A stretch of 9,171 nucleotides of DNA, taken from Caldifarciminota bacterium. GTDB lineage: Bacteria > Hydrothermota > Tepidihabitantia > Tepidihabitantales > Tepidihabitantaceae. Made by a program: the position numbers and the translations under genes. The notes under the pieces are model-generated. The model was not told the origin of the DNA. It saw nothing but the letters and a program-made list of their open reading frames with translations, and did no database searches. Every line of letters starts with the position of its first letter. Within the stretch, counting starts at the first letter, position 1. Location: assembly GCA_016935295.1 (NCBI GenBank), contig JAFGRF010000279.1, positions 1-9,171 of the forward strand. The letters are read 5' to 3'. Shown here piece after piece: positions 1 through 6,616 of the stretch.

Positions 1-2
1 AC

Positions 3-1034
3 GCCTTGGCGAACCTGACACGCGGACAGGGCGACGTGTTCATGGTCGAGGGCGAATACGGCGCAGGCAAGACCCACTTGCTTGAGTACATCCATCATCG
101 GGCGCTGGCGCTGGGCATGGCCACGAGCCTGGTCCAGTTTGACCCGGCCGAAGTCAGCCCGCACCGTCCCAAGCGCGTGTATCGGGAAATCGTCCACAAC
201 CTGCGCTACATCAAGGATGATGCCGAGCACGGGTTCCGCGACCTGCTGCGGAGCGGCACTGGTCTGGAGGAGATGAAGGACCACATCTTTCTCGGGCCGG
301 TGCTCGGGAAGCTGGGCAGACTGGATGCGGGCCAGCAGCAGAGCGAGGTCTTCTGGCAGTGGGTCGAGGGTGAGAGCACCAAGGAGTACGCGACCGAGCG
401 AAAGAGCCCGTTCCGGGTCAGGGGCGGCCAGCGGATTCCGGCGCTGTACGACTTCTCGACTGCCGCCGACCTGTACTGCAACATCCTGTCCGGCCTGAGC
501 TGGATGGCGCGGAAACAGGGGATGAAGGGCCTCGTGCTACTGGTCGATGAGGCCGAGACGGTGACCCACCTCTGGGACATCCTGTATCTGGCCAAGAGCG
601 TGAATTTCATGGACGGGCTGGTCCGGACTGCGCAGAACGACCCGGACCTCAAACGCATCAACGACCGGATGGTGCACAACCGCGTGCGGCCCGTGCCCTA
701 CATCTACCGCGACCCGTCGCTGTTGCTGATCTTCGCGACTACGCCCAGCCCCTACGACTACGCGTATATCAAACTGGCCAACCGCATCAAACACCGGGTC
801 GAGCTTGAGCCGCTCGAAGACAAGGCACTCCATGATGCGTTCTCGACCATGGTGATGATCTACCGCAGGGCCTATCCGGGCTTCGCGGTCTCGGACCTGG
901 ATCAGAAGCGTCTGCTGCGGGAGGCTTCACGTCACAACATCGAAGGTGTGCGTGCGTTCATCAAGTTTTCGGTCGAGGCCCTCGATGTCACGCGGCTTCG
1001 GGCGCAGGGCGTGCTGCCGGCGGCGAAGAACTGA
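3..1034 (+). CDS. brxD: BrxD-like P-loop ATPase (DUF2791 type), 5'-truncated
   Basis: ATP-binding protein of the kind that accompanies type 2 BREX/Pgl phage-defence loci. The reading frame is open to the left edge, and the TTG at position 6 is most likely an internal Leu codon, because family members have roughly 80-100 more N-terminal residues before the Walker A loop. Counting from that TTG, Walker A is GEYGAGKTH (residues 16-24, nt 51-77), followed by a helix and 'FDPAEVSPHRPKRVYREIV', which is characteristic of the family. Walker B is LVLLVDEAE (176-184). A sensor-like strand LLLIFATTPSP (239-249) and the C-terminal EGVRAFIKF helical region follow. The stop is 17 nt before the helicase GTG, so the two are almost certainly co-transcribed. 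The sequence shows the ATPase directly; the BREX assignment rests on family resemblance plus the helicase neighbour. The protein could equally belong to a non-BREX ATPase/helicase cassette using the same family. Confidence 0.8.
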   Translation, partial: ALANLTRGQGDVFMVEGEYGAGKTHLLEYIHHRALALGMATSLVQFDPAEVSPHRPKRVYREIVHNLRYIKDDAEHGFRDLLRSGTGLEEMKDHIFLGPVLGKLGRLDAGQQQSEVFWQWVEGESTKEYATERKSPFRVRGGQRIPALYDFSTAADLYCNILSGLSWMARKQGMKGLVLLVDEAETVTHLWDILYLAKSVNFMDGLVRTAQNDPDLKRINDRMVHNRVRPVPYIYRDPSLLLIFATTPSPYDYAYIKLANRIKHRVELEPLEDKALHDAFSTMVMIYRRAYPGFAVSDLDQKRLLREASRHNIEGVRAFIKFSVEALDVTRLRAQGVLPAAKN

Positions 1035-1051
1035 TACAGACACCCACGGAC

Positions 1052-3094
1052 GTGCACGCACCGGCGGCAGAGCGCGGGATTCGCGCCGCGCTGCGGCGAA
1101 CCTGGAACCCGTTCTTCTCGCGGTTCGGACGGCTGACCGAAATCCAGATTCGGACGATTCCCGAGATTCTCGAGGGGCGGAACGTCGTAGTGATATCCCC
1201 GGCCGCGTCGGGCAAGACCGAGGCAGTGGTTGCGCCCGCGGTCGAGCGGTTGCTGCCGGAGCGGCGCGGCCGATTCTCGGTCCTCTACGTGTCGCCGACC
1301 CGCGCGCTGGTGAACGATCTCTACCGCCGCCTGGTCGAGCCGCTGCAGTACCTGGAGCTCGCACTGGCTCGCAAGACGGGCGACCACCCATCGATCGAGG
1401 AGTCAAAGCTGCCCTTTATGCTGATCACGACTCCCGAGTCCTTCGACTCGCTGCTCTGCCGTCACACACGCGTATTCAAGGAACTCTCCGCGGTGATGCT
1501 GGACGAACTCCACCTGCTCGACAACACGCCGCGGGGAGACCAGCTCCGCGTGCTGCTCGAAAGGCTGCGGCTGATCAACACCGATATCCGCTACTATGCA
1601 CTGTCAGCGACGATCGACGACATCGACATCGGACGGCGCTACTTCCCTGACCCGGTCGTCGTGCAGGTGCCGGGCCGGCGCGTGATCGAAGAGGAGTTGA
1701 TGCCGATGGGCGACGGCTGGCCCGAGCGCGTGGTCGGTGAACTCCAGCGGCGCGAATGCCGGAAGGTGCTCTGCTTCTTCAACGCCCGCTCGTACGCGGA
1801 GGAATACGCCAAGCTGCTGGACCGTCCGCCGTTCACGGGCCGGGTCTGGGTGCATCATGCCAGCCTGACTCGGGAAGCCAGGGAAGACGTCGAGGCAACC
1901 ATGAACCGGGAGAAGACCGGGTTGCTCTGCTGCACGTCCACGCTTGAGCTGGGAATCGACATCGGCGATATCGACGCGGTTGTGCTGGTTCGGCCGCCGT
2001 TCAATGTCTCATCGTTGCTGCAGCGACTGGGCCGGGGCAACCGTCGACGTCGGACCAACCTTGTGGCACTCGGGCTCTACATCAACTCGTGGGAGAGGTT
2101 CCTGTTCGAAACGATGTTCGAGTGCGCGCGCGACGGCCGGCTGTACGAGAAGAAATACACGCCGGCACTCTCGGTCATACCGCAGCAGGTGTCATCCTAC
2201 CTGTTTCAACGCCGAAGGATCGGCACGACCTCGGACTCCGTGCGTCGAATCCTCCGACCGCTCGTGGGCGACGATGCACCGATTGACCGGGCGTTCAGGC
2301 AGATGATCGATGCGGGCGAGGTCGTCGCCGGGCGCGTCGGTATCTACTTTGGCGGTCCGGCCAACGAGCAGCGAGTGGAGACCGGCAAGGTCCACTCAAA
2401 CATCCAGGACAAGACCTTCGGGAACTACGATGTCTTCGACATCACGACCGGTCGGCAGGTCGGCACGATCTTCTTCATGTTCCACCACTTCGTGCTTGCC
2501 GGGCGTTCGTGGGAGCTGGTCGAGCACCGTGAGAAGGAGAAGAAGGTGATGGTGCGACCGCTGGCCGCCGTCTCATCCAACACCAAGGTCTTCGAAGGAA
2601 CCGGGGCGGGCGGCTACTCGTATCGGCTCGCGCCGGTGCTGAAGGCACGTCTCTTTCCGGGCCTCGAGCCAGACCAGTTTCCCTACTTCCGGGATGGAGG
2701 CCAGCTGTTGCTGGTGCATCTGCTCGGCTCCACCTACGGCTATGTCCTGTCCGAGGCGCTGAGCGCACAAGGTAGCGATACCAGCGACATGGACGGCAAG
2801 CTCTTCGTCGTCTCGGAGGACAAACCGGGTGCAAGGCTGAAGTCGTTCCCGACGCCTGCACTCACAGCCGTGCGCGACGTAATCAGCGGGAGCCTGCTAC
2901 GACTCGAGGACAGCCTCGGCTCCGGTGCCTTCTTCCGGTCCCTGCCCGAGGAGTTGCAGATCGAAGACCACCTGCTCGCATTGGACATCCGGGGGCTGCT
3001 GGAGTTCCTTGGGGGACTGGAGCCGGTGGAGCTGCCGGCCGACGAGGTGGTAGCGCAGATCCGACAGCACCTTGGTGACCAGGTCCATGTTTGA
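1052..3094 (+). CDS. brxHI: BrxHI-like Lhr-type SF2 DNA/RNA helicase
   Basis: A complete 680-aa ATP-dependent helicase. The motifs, in order, are: Q-like LTEIQIRTIPEIL (28-40), motif I SPAASGKTE (49-57), Ia SPTRAL (81-86), Ib TTPES (126-130), II DELH (151-154), III SAT (185-187), IV VLCFFNARSYAE (239-250), V TSTLELGIDIGDIDAVV (295-311) and VI QRLGRGNRRR (324-333). The motif V and VI wording is typical of Lhr-like helicases. The roughly 340-residue C-terminal part is helicase-associated and much shorter than in housekeeping Lhr, which fits the BREX-associated BrxHI class. The GTG at 1052 is the first ATG/GTG/TTG in a frame open back into the ATPase gene. It has no clear Shine-Dalgarno, so translational coupling to the upstream gene is likely. 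The helicase call is near certain; the BrxHI name depends on pairing with the upstream BrxD-like ATPase. Confidence 0.87.
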   Translation: MHAPAAERGIRAALRRTWNPFFSRFGRLTEIQIRTIPEILEGRNVVVISPAASGKTEAVVAPAVERLLPERRGRFSVLYVSPTRALVNDLYRRLVEPLQYLELALARKTGDHPSIEESKLPFMLITTPESFDSLLCRHTRVFKELSAVMLDELHLLDNTPRGDQLRVLLERLRLINTDIRYYALSATIDDIDIGRRYFPDPVVVQVPGRRVIEEELMPMGDGWPERVVGELQRRECRKVLCFFNARSYAEEYAKLLDRPPFTGRVWVHHASLTREAREDVEATMNREKTGLLCCTSTLELGIDIGDIDAVVLVRPPFNVSSLLQRLGRGNRRRRTNLVALGLYINSWERFLFETMFECARDGRLYEKKYTPALSVIPQQVSSYLFQRRRIGTTSDSVRRILRPLVGDDAPIDRAFRQMIDAGEVVAGRVGIYFGGPANEQRVETGKVHSNIQDKTFGNYDVFDITTGRQVGTIFFMFHHFVLAGRSWELVEHREKEKKVMVRPLAAVSSNTKVFEGTGAGGYSYRLAPVLKARLFPGLEPDQFPYFRDGGQLLLVHLLGSTYGYVLSEALSAQGSDTSDMDGKLFVVSEDKPGARLKSFPTPALTAVRDVISGSLLRLEDSLGSGAFFRSLPEELQIEDHLLALDIRGLLEFLGGLEPVELPADEVVAQIRQHLGDQVHV

Positions 3095-3118
3095 CACTTT
3101 TCCAACCGCGAGTAGCTT
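3091..3118 (+). promoter_or_regulatory. Putative promoter overlapping the helicase stop codon
   Basis: TTGACA (3091-3096) overlaps the helicase TGA. It is followed by a 16-nt spacer and TAGCTT (3113-3118), which matches only three of six positions of the -10 consensus. The GTG start of the glycosyltransferase begins 7 nt after this box, so transcription would start at or next to the start codon. The geometry copies the stronger promoter of the GT-C gene in this window. Given the poor -10, this is a weak call; read-through from the helicase operon is the alternative. Confidence 0.3.
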
Positions 3119-3124
3119 CTGATC

Positions 3125-4306
3125 GTGCGCAGGCTTCTGGTAGTCGCCTACTACACGCCTCCTTTGGGGCTGAGCGGCGTAATGCGGGTGACCAAGCTCT
3201 GCAAGTTCCTGCCCGAAGCGGGGTGGCAGCCGTTGATACTCACGGTCAAGCCGGTGGCCTACTACCACTACGACCCGCACCTGCTCGACGACCTCGCGGG
3301 TTCACGTATCTACCGAACCGAGAGTGCCGATCCGAACCGTCTGTTCAACCTGCTGCGCAGAAGAGCGAGGAGACTGACGCCGGCGCTGGCGCAGAACCTG
3401 GGCAACGGACCGCGGCTGCCGAACTACTTCCTTTTCCCTGACTCGAAGGTCGGGTGGCTGCCGTTCGGCTCGGTCGCGGGACGGCACATCATCGACCGCG
3501 AGAAGCCGGCCGCGATTCTTGCCAGCGCGCCGCCGTTCACGGCGCTGCTGCTCGGCGTCCGGCTCAAGGCCCACGCCCACGTGCCGCTGGCGCTGGATTT
3601 CCGTGACCCATGGCCGACCGGCTTCTCCCCGCCGCCGCCGCACCAGCGCGCGGCGTTGCGGCGTCTCCGCCGCTACGTCGTCGACCGCTCGGACCTGGTG
3701 CTGGCGGTCAACTCCGGCACGGCCCGCGCGGTCGGTCCGCGCTGCGAGGTTCTGGACAACGGCTTCGACCCGACCGATTTCGCAGTCGAGCCGGCGAAGC
3801 TTGATGGACTTAGCATCGTGCACGTCGGCAATCTCTGGCGGAATCAGGCAGAGGTGGCGTCTCTGGTTGAGGCGTTGCGCCAGCGGCCGGACGCCAGACT
3901 CTACCTTGCGGGCAAGGTAGACGGCGGGACCCGGCAGCGATTTGGGCAAGACTCGCAGGTGCGCCTGCTCGGCATGCTGCCGCACTCCGAAGCCTGCGCC
4001 CTGATGAAGGGCGCAGACGTGCTGCTCTACATCGGCAAGCCCGCGCAGCCGGTCGGCATTAAACTCTACGAGTACCTTGGCGCGAGGAAGCCGATTGTCG
4101 TCTGGGGAGATGGTTCAGACGAAGCGGCGGGCCTGGTTGTCGGCGTTGACGCCGGGCTTGCGTGCGGGCTCGACGGTGCGAAGTTGGTCGCAGCGCTCGA
4201 CGAGATGAAGCGAGAGCCGGTCCGGTTCTGTCACGCAACTCGGGAGCGGTTCGACCGGCGCTGTCAGGCGCGCCGGCTCGCCGACCGGCTCGAAGCGCTC
4301 ATCTAG
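3125..4306 (+). CDS. GT-B fold glycosyltransferase, GT4-like
   Basis: A 393-aa cytoplasmic or peripheral glycosyltransferase that probably transfers a sugar from a nucleotide-sugar donor during surface polysaccharide or glycan assembly. The N-terminal Rossmann-like half opens with LLVVAYYTPPLGLSGVMR (4-21), a glycine-rich acceptor-side loop typical of these enzymes. It continues with FPDSKVGW (104-111) and LALDFRDPWP (155-164). The C-terminal half starts at LSIVHVGNL (229-237) and carries ARLYLAGK (257-264), VRLLGMLPHSEACALMKGAD (279-298) and the donor-binding stretch VGIKLYEYLGARKPIV (310-325). The GTG at 3125 is chosen because an in-frame TAG lies 12 nt upstream and the next Met (residue 20) would remove the first strand. 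No Shine-Dalgarno is visible. The gene begins 30 nt after the helicase and could be the third cistron, although its function suggests an unrelated envelope gene. Donor and acceptor cannot be read from the sequence. Confidence 0.85.
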   Translation: MRRLLVVAYYTPPLGLSGVMRVTKLCKFLPEAGWQPLILTVKPVAYYHYDPHLLDDLAGSRIYRTESADPNRLFNLLRRRARRLTPALAQNLGNGPRLPNYFLFPDSKVGWLPFGSVAGRHIIDREKPAAILASAPPFTALLLGVRLKAHAHVPLALDFRDPWPTGFSPPPPHQRAALRRLRRYVVDRSDLVLAVNSGTARAVGPRCEVLDNGFDPTDFAVEPAKLDGLSIVHVGNLWRNQAEVASLVEALRQRPDARLYLAGKVDGGTRQRFGQDSQVRLLGMLPHSEACALMKGADVLLYIGKPAQPVGIKLYEYLGARKPIVVWGDGSDEAAGLVVGVDAGLACGLDGAKLVAALDEMKREPVRFCHATRERFDRRCQARRLADRLEALI

Positions 4307-5982
4307 TTCCCGCTTCGGGGCGGCCATAGCAGGTCCCAGTCGCACTTGAAGACGACAGTCGTGGAGTGGACCGGTTTGACTTCGAGGTCGAGGGTCAGGA
4401 GACCGGCAACCGTCTTCGGATTCGGTTCGAAGTCGACCTGGCTGGCGGTGTTGTCCGGAACGTCGGCATACTCGACCTCCTTGAGAAACGGCGCGTCCCT
4501 GAGGCCCGGGAAGGACGCCGGGAAGATGACAAGGTAGTCGGGTCTGAATTCCCGGAAGAAGGACATGAAACCCTCGCGGTCAAGCGGCCGGCCGCGCATC
4601 TCCTTTGTCACCAGGCCGTAGAGGTCAAAGACGTGGCGCCCGGAAAAGTAGCCGATAGCACCGACGTCCTCGCAGGCGACGGTCGCGCCGGCCGGCGTCT
4701 TCAGGGCCAGCCACCGTCCCAGTGTGACCTGCATCCGGTTGATGGATGACTCGGCCTGGGACGTGTTCCGGATGGTCGCCACCGACACGGTGGCGACGTT
4801 GAAGACCGTCAACGCCAGCAGGAGAGCCGTCACGGCGATTCGCAGCGATTGCCGTCCAATCCAGGACCAGAGGTACGCGGCGCCGACGACCGCCACGACT
4901 GCGGCCAGCACCGTCACGTTGCCGATGTAGCGGCCATTCTGGAACGCAGCGCCGTATGACGGCGAGACGAAGCCGATGAGCGGAGCATAACCGAGTACCA
5001 CCAGCGGTATCATCAGGCTGCCCTCCTGTCTGCGGCGAAACGCCGCAGCCGCGATGCCGACAAGCCCGACCGGCACCAGCAGGCAAAGCACCGGATTTGC
5101 CCGCCAGAGGTGGACACAGAACTCGGCGAAGTAGAACCTGGCAGCGACAGTCAGCAGCTCCGGCAGTTGAGAGAGGTTGCCGGCTGCCATCGCGGCAAAC
5201 AGGCTGGTTTTGCCGGCCTTGGCGAGATAGGTCTGGGGAAAGACCGAACCGGAGAGCGAGTAGTTGAATCCCATCCAGGCGAGTACGAGGACAAACCAGA
5301 CACCGAACCCGCGCCAGAAGGTCAGGCGTTGCCTGAAGGCGAATCGGCGTACGAGCGAGTCGATTGCCGCGAACACGGCAAGCAGGAGGCTCTCGGGCCG
5401 GGCCCAGGCGGCGAGTCCGAAGAGAATCCAAGCCAGCGTGGACGGCCTCCCGGTGCGGAACTTCAGGTAGCAGTAGATTCCGGCGAGCGTCAGGGCCGCG
5501 GAGAGTGTGACCTCCATGCCCGACATCATCGCCCATCCCATCGGGCCCAGAGTCGCGACTGCCATGCCCGCCGCCAGCCCGGTTCGTTCGCTGCCGGTGG
5601 TAGAGGAGGCGATCCAGAAGGCGAATGCGGCCGACGCAAAGAGGAACGTCGCGCCGAGCAGCTTGGCAATCACCACCATCGCTGCAGCGCTGCGGGTGAA
5701 CAGATGGAAGAAAGCGAGTACGAAAGTCCAGAGCGGCGCGGTGGAACCGGCGGCCGGCTGGCCCTGGTTGTACGCGAAGCCCCAGCCGCGGGAGAGGTTG
5801 CGGGCAAAGGTCAGGTGAATCCAGGAATCGTCCAGCGGGAAACCAGGTTCGCGGTTTCGGCTCAGCTCGACCGAAAGGTAGGCGACGAAGAGGCCGGTGA
5901 CGACGGCTGCCAGCAGCAGGGCACGACGCCAGCCGAGCCGGATTGCGCGCCGGCGGCCGGCACTTGCCCGGGGTCTGAACAT
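4303..5982 (-). CDS. GT-C type multi-spanning membrane glycosyltransferase
   Basis: A 559-aa polytopic protein. A basic N-terminus is followed by a first membrane span (about 21-40) and then the loop FPLDDSWIHLTFARNL (48-63). The acidic DD of that loop is at the position of the catalytic loop motif in GT-C, PMT/ArnT-like enzymes that use polyprenyl-phosphate sugars. About ten further hydrophobic segments run to about residue 400. WARPESLLLAVFAAID (193-208) and SGSVFPQTYLAKAG (244-257) resemble conserved loops of bacterial GT-C proteins. The last 150 or so residues are soluble, probably on the outer face of the membrane, and begin with a TPAGATVACEDVGAIGYFSG-type segment seen in this family. 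ATG 5982 is the only start before the first span: an in-frame TAA lies 9 nt upstream. The stop overlaps that of the convergent GT-B gene. The two may serve the same glycan pathway, but substrate and product are unknown. Confidence 0.83.
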   Translation of the reverse strand: MFRPRASAGRRRAIRLGWRRALLLAAVVTGLFVAYLSVELSRNREPGFPLDDSWIHLTFARNLSRGWGFAYNQGQPAAGSTAPLWTFVLAFFHLFTRSAAAMVVIAKLLGATFLFASAAFAFWIASSTTGSERTGLAAGMAVATLGPMGWAMMSGMEVTLSAALTLAGIYCYLKFRTGRPSTLAWILFGLAAWARPESLLLAVFAAIDSLVRRFAFRQRLTFWRGFGVWFVLVLAWMGFNYSLSGSVFPQTYLAKAGKTSLFAAMAAGNLSQLPELLTVAARFYFAEFCVHLWRANPVLCLLVPVGLVGIAAAAFRRRQEGSLMIPLVVLGYAPLIGFVSPSYGAAFQNGRYIGNVTVLAAVVAVVGAAYLWSWIGRQSLRIAVTALLLALTVFNVATVSVATIRNTSQAESSINRMQVTLGRWLALKTPAGATVACEDVGAIGYFSGRHVFDLYGLVTKEMRGRPLDREGFMSFFREFRPDYLVIFPASFPGLRDAPFLKEVEYADVPDNTASQVDFEPNPKTVAGLLTLDLEVKPVHSTTVVFKCDWDLLWPPRSGN

Positions 5983-5990
5983 AGGAGATG

Positions 5991-6018
5991 ATTATCAGAT
6001 CGTGCAACAGAGTGTCAA
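5991..6018 (-). promoter_or_regulatory. Sigma70-type promoter of the GT-C gene, leaderless geometry
   Basis: Read on the minus strand, this is TTGACA (6018-6013), a 16-nt spacer, then GATAAT (5996-5991). The -35 is perfect and the -10 has one mismatch. Only 8 nt separate the -10 from ATG 5982, so the transcript should start within a few bases of the start codon. The intervening bases are pyrimidine-rich (CATCTCCT) and contain no ribosome site. The in-frame stop TAA falls inside the -10 box. Confidence 0.7.
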
Positions 6019-6117
6019 GGTTTGGCACGGCCATCCCTCTCCATGACCCTGGTCGACTTCCGCAGGACTGCGGCGACGGCGGATCGCGCCGGGCCAGCCC
6101 TATCCCGACGTGGAGAC

Positions 6118-6195
6118 AACCACAGAGTCCAAAGAGAACACAGAGCAGGTGAAGATTAAGCTCGGATTCTGTCCTCAGAGTCTCTGTACTACAAG
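6118..6195. repeat. Imperfect ACAGAG-type inverted repeat
   Basis: The left arm, from 6118, reads AACCACAGAGTCC, then AAAGAGAACACAGAG (ending 6145). The right arm (about 6168-6191) reads TCTGTCCTCAGAG followed by TCTCTGTACTA, roughly the reverse complement of the left. The arms are separated by about 22 nt. The form, ACAGAG units alternating with short purine-rich spacers and mirrored by CTCTGT units, matches a type of intergenic palindrome common in environmental bacterial genomes. This copy is degenerate. It could form a long imperfect hairpin between the divergent genes. Confidence 0.5.
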
Positions 6196-6229
6196 CTTAC
6201 AGGATCGTCGTTTTTGAGAAGATGTTTCT

Positions 6230-6415
6230 TCAGGCGGCCTCACGTTTGAGGAGAGCCACGTCAGTTTGACGGAAGGTCAATGCCGTGGTCATGACGGTCT
6301 GGCCGCGGGGCGTAACTCGATAGCGGCGGTGTTTGGCAAGCTTGTGAATCAGGCCATGGGCTCGGAGCAGCCGAAAGTGCCGCGAGACCAGAGCGCTGCG
6401 CTCTCTGTGGTTCAA
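6230..6415 (-). pseudogene. C-terminal relic of a winged-helix protein
   Basis: This minus-strand frame of about 61 codons is antisense to the approach to the Asp-box gene. It encodes RHFRLLRAHGLIHKLAKH followed by RRYRVTPRGQTVMTTAL. That reads like the recognition helix and wing of a winged-helix domain and resembles the extreme C-terminus of a multi-copy hypothetical protein of about 400 residues, seen in several environmental phyla; this recall is uncertain. There is no ATG (the frame would need a TTG at 6415) and no Shine-Dalgarno. The residues before about position 6410 lose the family pattern, and an in-frame TAA lies at 6466-6464. The most likely reading is the 3' stump of a deleted gene. 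A real short DNA-binding protein is less likely. Confidence 0.5.
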
Positions 6416-6442
6416 TATCGGAATCAGGGACCAGCTAAAACG

Positions 6443-6470
6443 TTGACAGCCGGATGTCCAGAGTTATACT
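6443..6470 (+). promoter_or_regulatory. Strong sigma70-type promoter for the Asp-box gene
   Basis: TTGACA (6443-6448) is perfect. It is followed by a 16-nt spacer and TATACT (6465-6470), one mismatch from consensus. Transcription should begin near 6476-6478, leaving a leader of about 140 nt before ATG 6617. No other start signal of comparable quality lies between the relic and the gene. Confidence 0.72.
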
Positions 6471-6472
6471 GG

Positions 6473-6577
6473 CTTGTTGCATCCTGTTCGGCCTACCTCA
6501 CCGGCACCCGAAGTGCCCTCCGTGCAGGGCGGTCGCGCGAGCGGTGTTCCAGCGGGGAGGAGGCAGCGAGCAACAAG
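6473..6577 (+). other. Structured 5' leader of the Asp-box gene
   Basis: CTTGTTGC at the 5' end (6473-6480) is perfectly complementary to GCAACAAG (6570-6577), which would close a domain of about 105 nt. Inside, GGCAC-CCGAA-GTGCC (6503-6517) and GCCCT-CCGTGC-AGGGC (6515-6530) are two hairpins that share bases and so cannot form together. The domain ends about 30 nt before the ribosome site. No known riboswitch class is recognised, and the overlap of the helix with the expected transcription start weakens the case. Confidence 0.35.
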
Positions 6578-6604
6578 AAGTCTAATATCAAGCAAAAGGC
6601 AGAC

Positions 6605-6616
6605 AGAGGAGGAAAG
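6605..6616 (+). promoter_or_regulatory. Ribosome binding site that sets the start at 6617
   Basis: AGAGGAGGA (6605-6613) is a near-perfect Shine-Dalgarno, with its GGAGG core (6608-6612) 4 nt before ATG 6617. It decides in favour of this start over starts further upstream in the same open frame, which would put the promoter inside the coding region and lose the signal peptide. Confidence 0.85.

Larger units (their letters stand above)
5983..6616. other. Intergenic region without an intact gene
   Basis: These 634 bp separate the divergent GT-C and Asp-box genes. Read left to right, they hold the GT-C promoter, a small hairpin (CCGCA-GGAC-TGCGG, 6060-6073) and an imperfect ACAGAG-type inverted repeat (about 6118-6195). 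A short palindrome (GAAGA-TGTT-TCTTC, 6218-6231) lies at the stop of an antisense protein relic (6230-6415). A strong rightward promoter (6443-6470) and a structured leader with a good ribosome site follow. From about 6019 to 6117, apart from the hairpin, nothing else is recognisable. Confidence 0.7.

Noticed and set aside
946..1650. 234-codon plus-strand frame across the ATPase/helicase junction
   Set aside because: It is Arg-rich and overlaps the helicase motifs in another frame, with no ribosome site.
3..3094. Calling a complete BREX or DISARM defence system
   Set aside because: Only an ATPase and a helicase are visible. No methyltransferase, PglZ phosphatase, PLD-domain or other core gene is in the window.
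5110..5991. 293-codon plus-strand frame opposite the GT-C gene
   Set aside because: Its low-complexity Glu/Gly/Arg composition is what the complement of a high-GC hydrophobic gene gives. There is no start signal and no recognisable motif.
4625..6034. Long minus-strand frame (469 codons) overlapping the GT-C gene
   Set aside because: It is Arg/Pro-rich, lacks membrane or domain patterns, and shadows the clearly membrane-spanning GT-C reading frame.
6266..6616. N-terminal extension of the Asp-box gene to the upstream start at 6266
   Set aside because: It would place the strong promoter and Shine-Dalgarno inside the gene and bury the signal peptide 117 residues in. ATG 6617 fits all signals.
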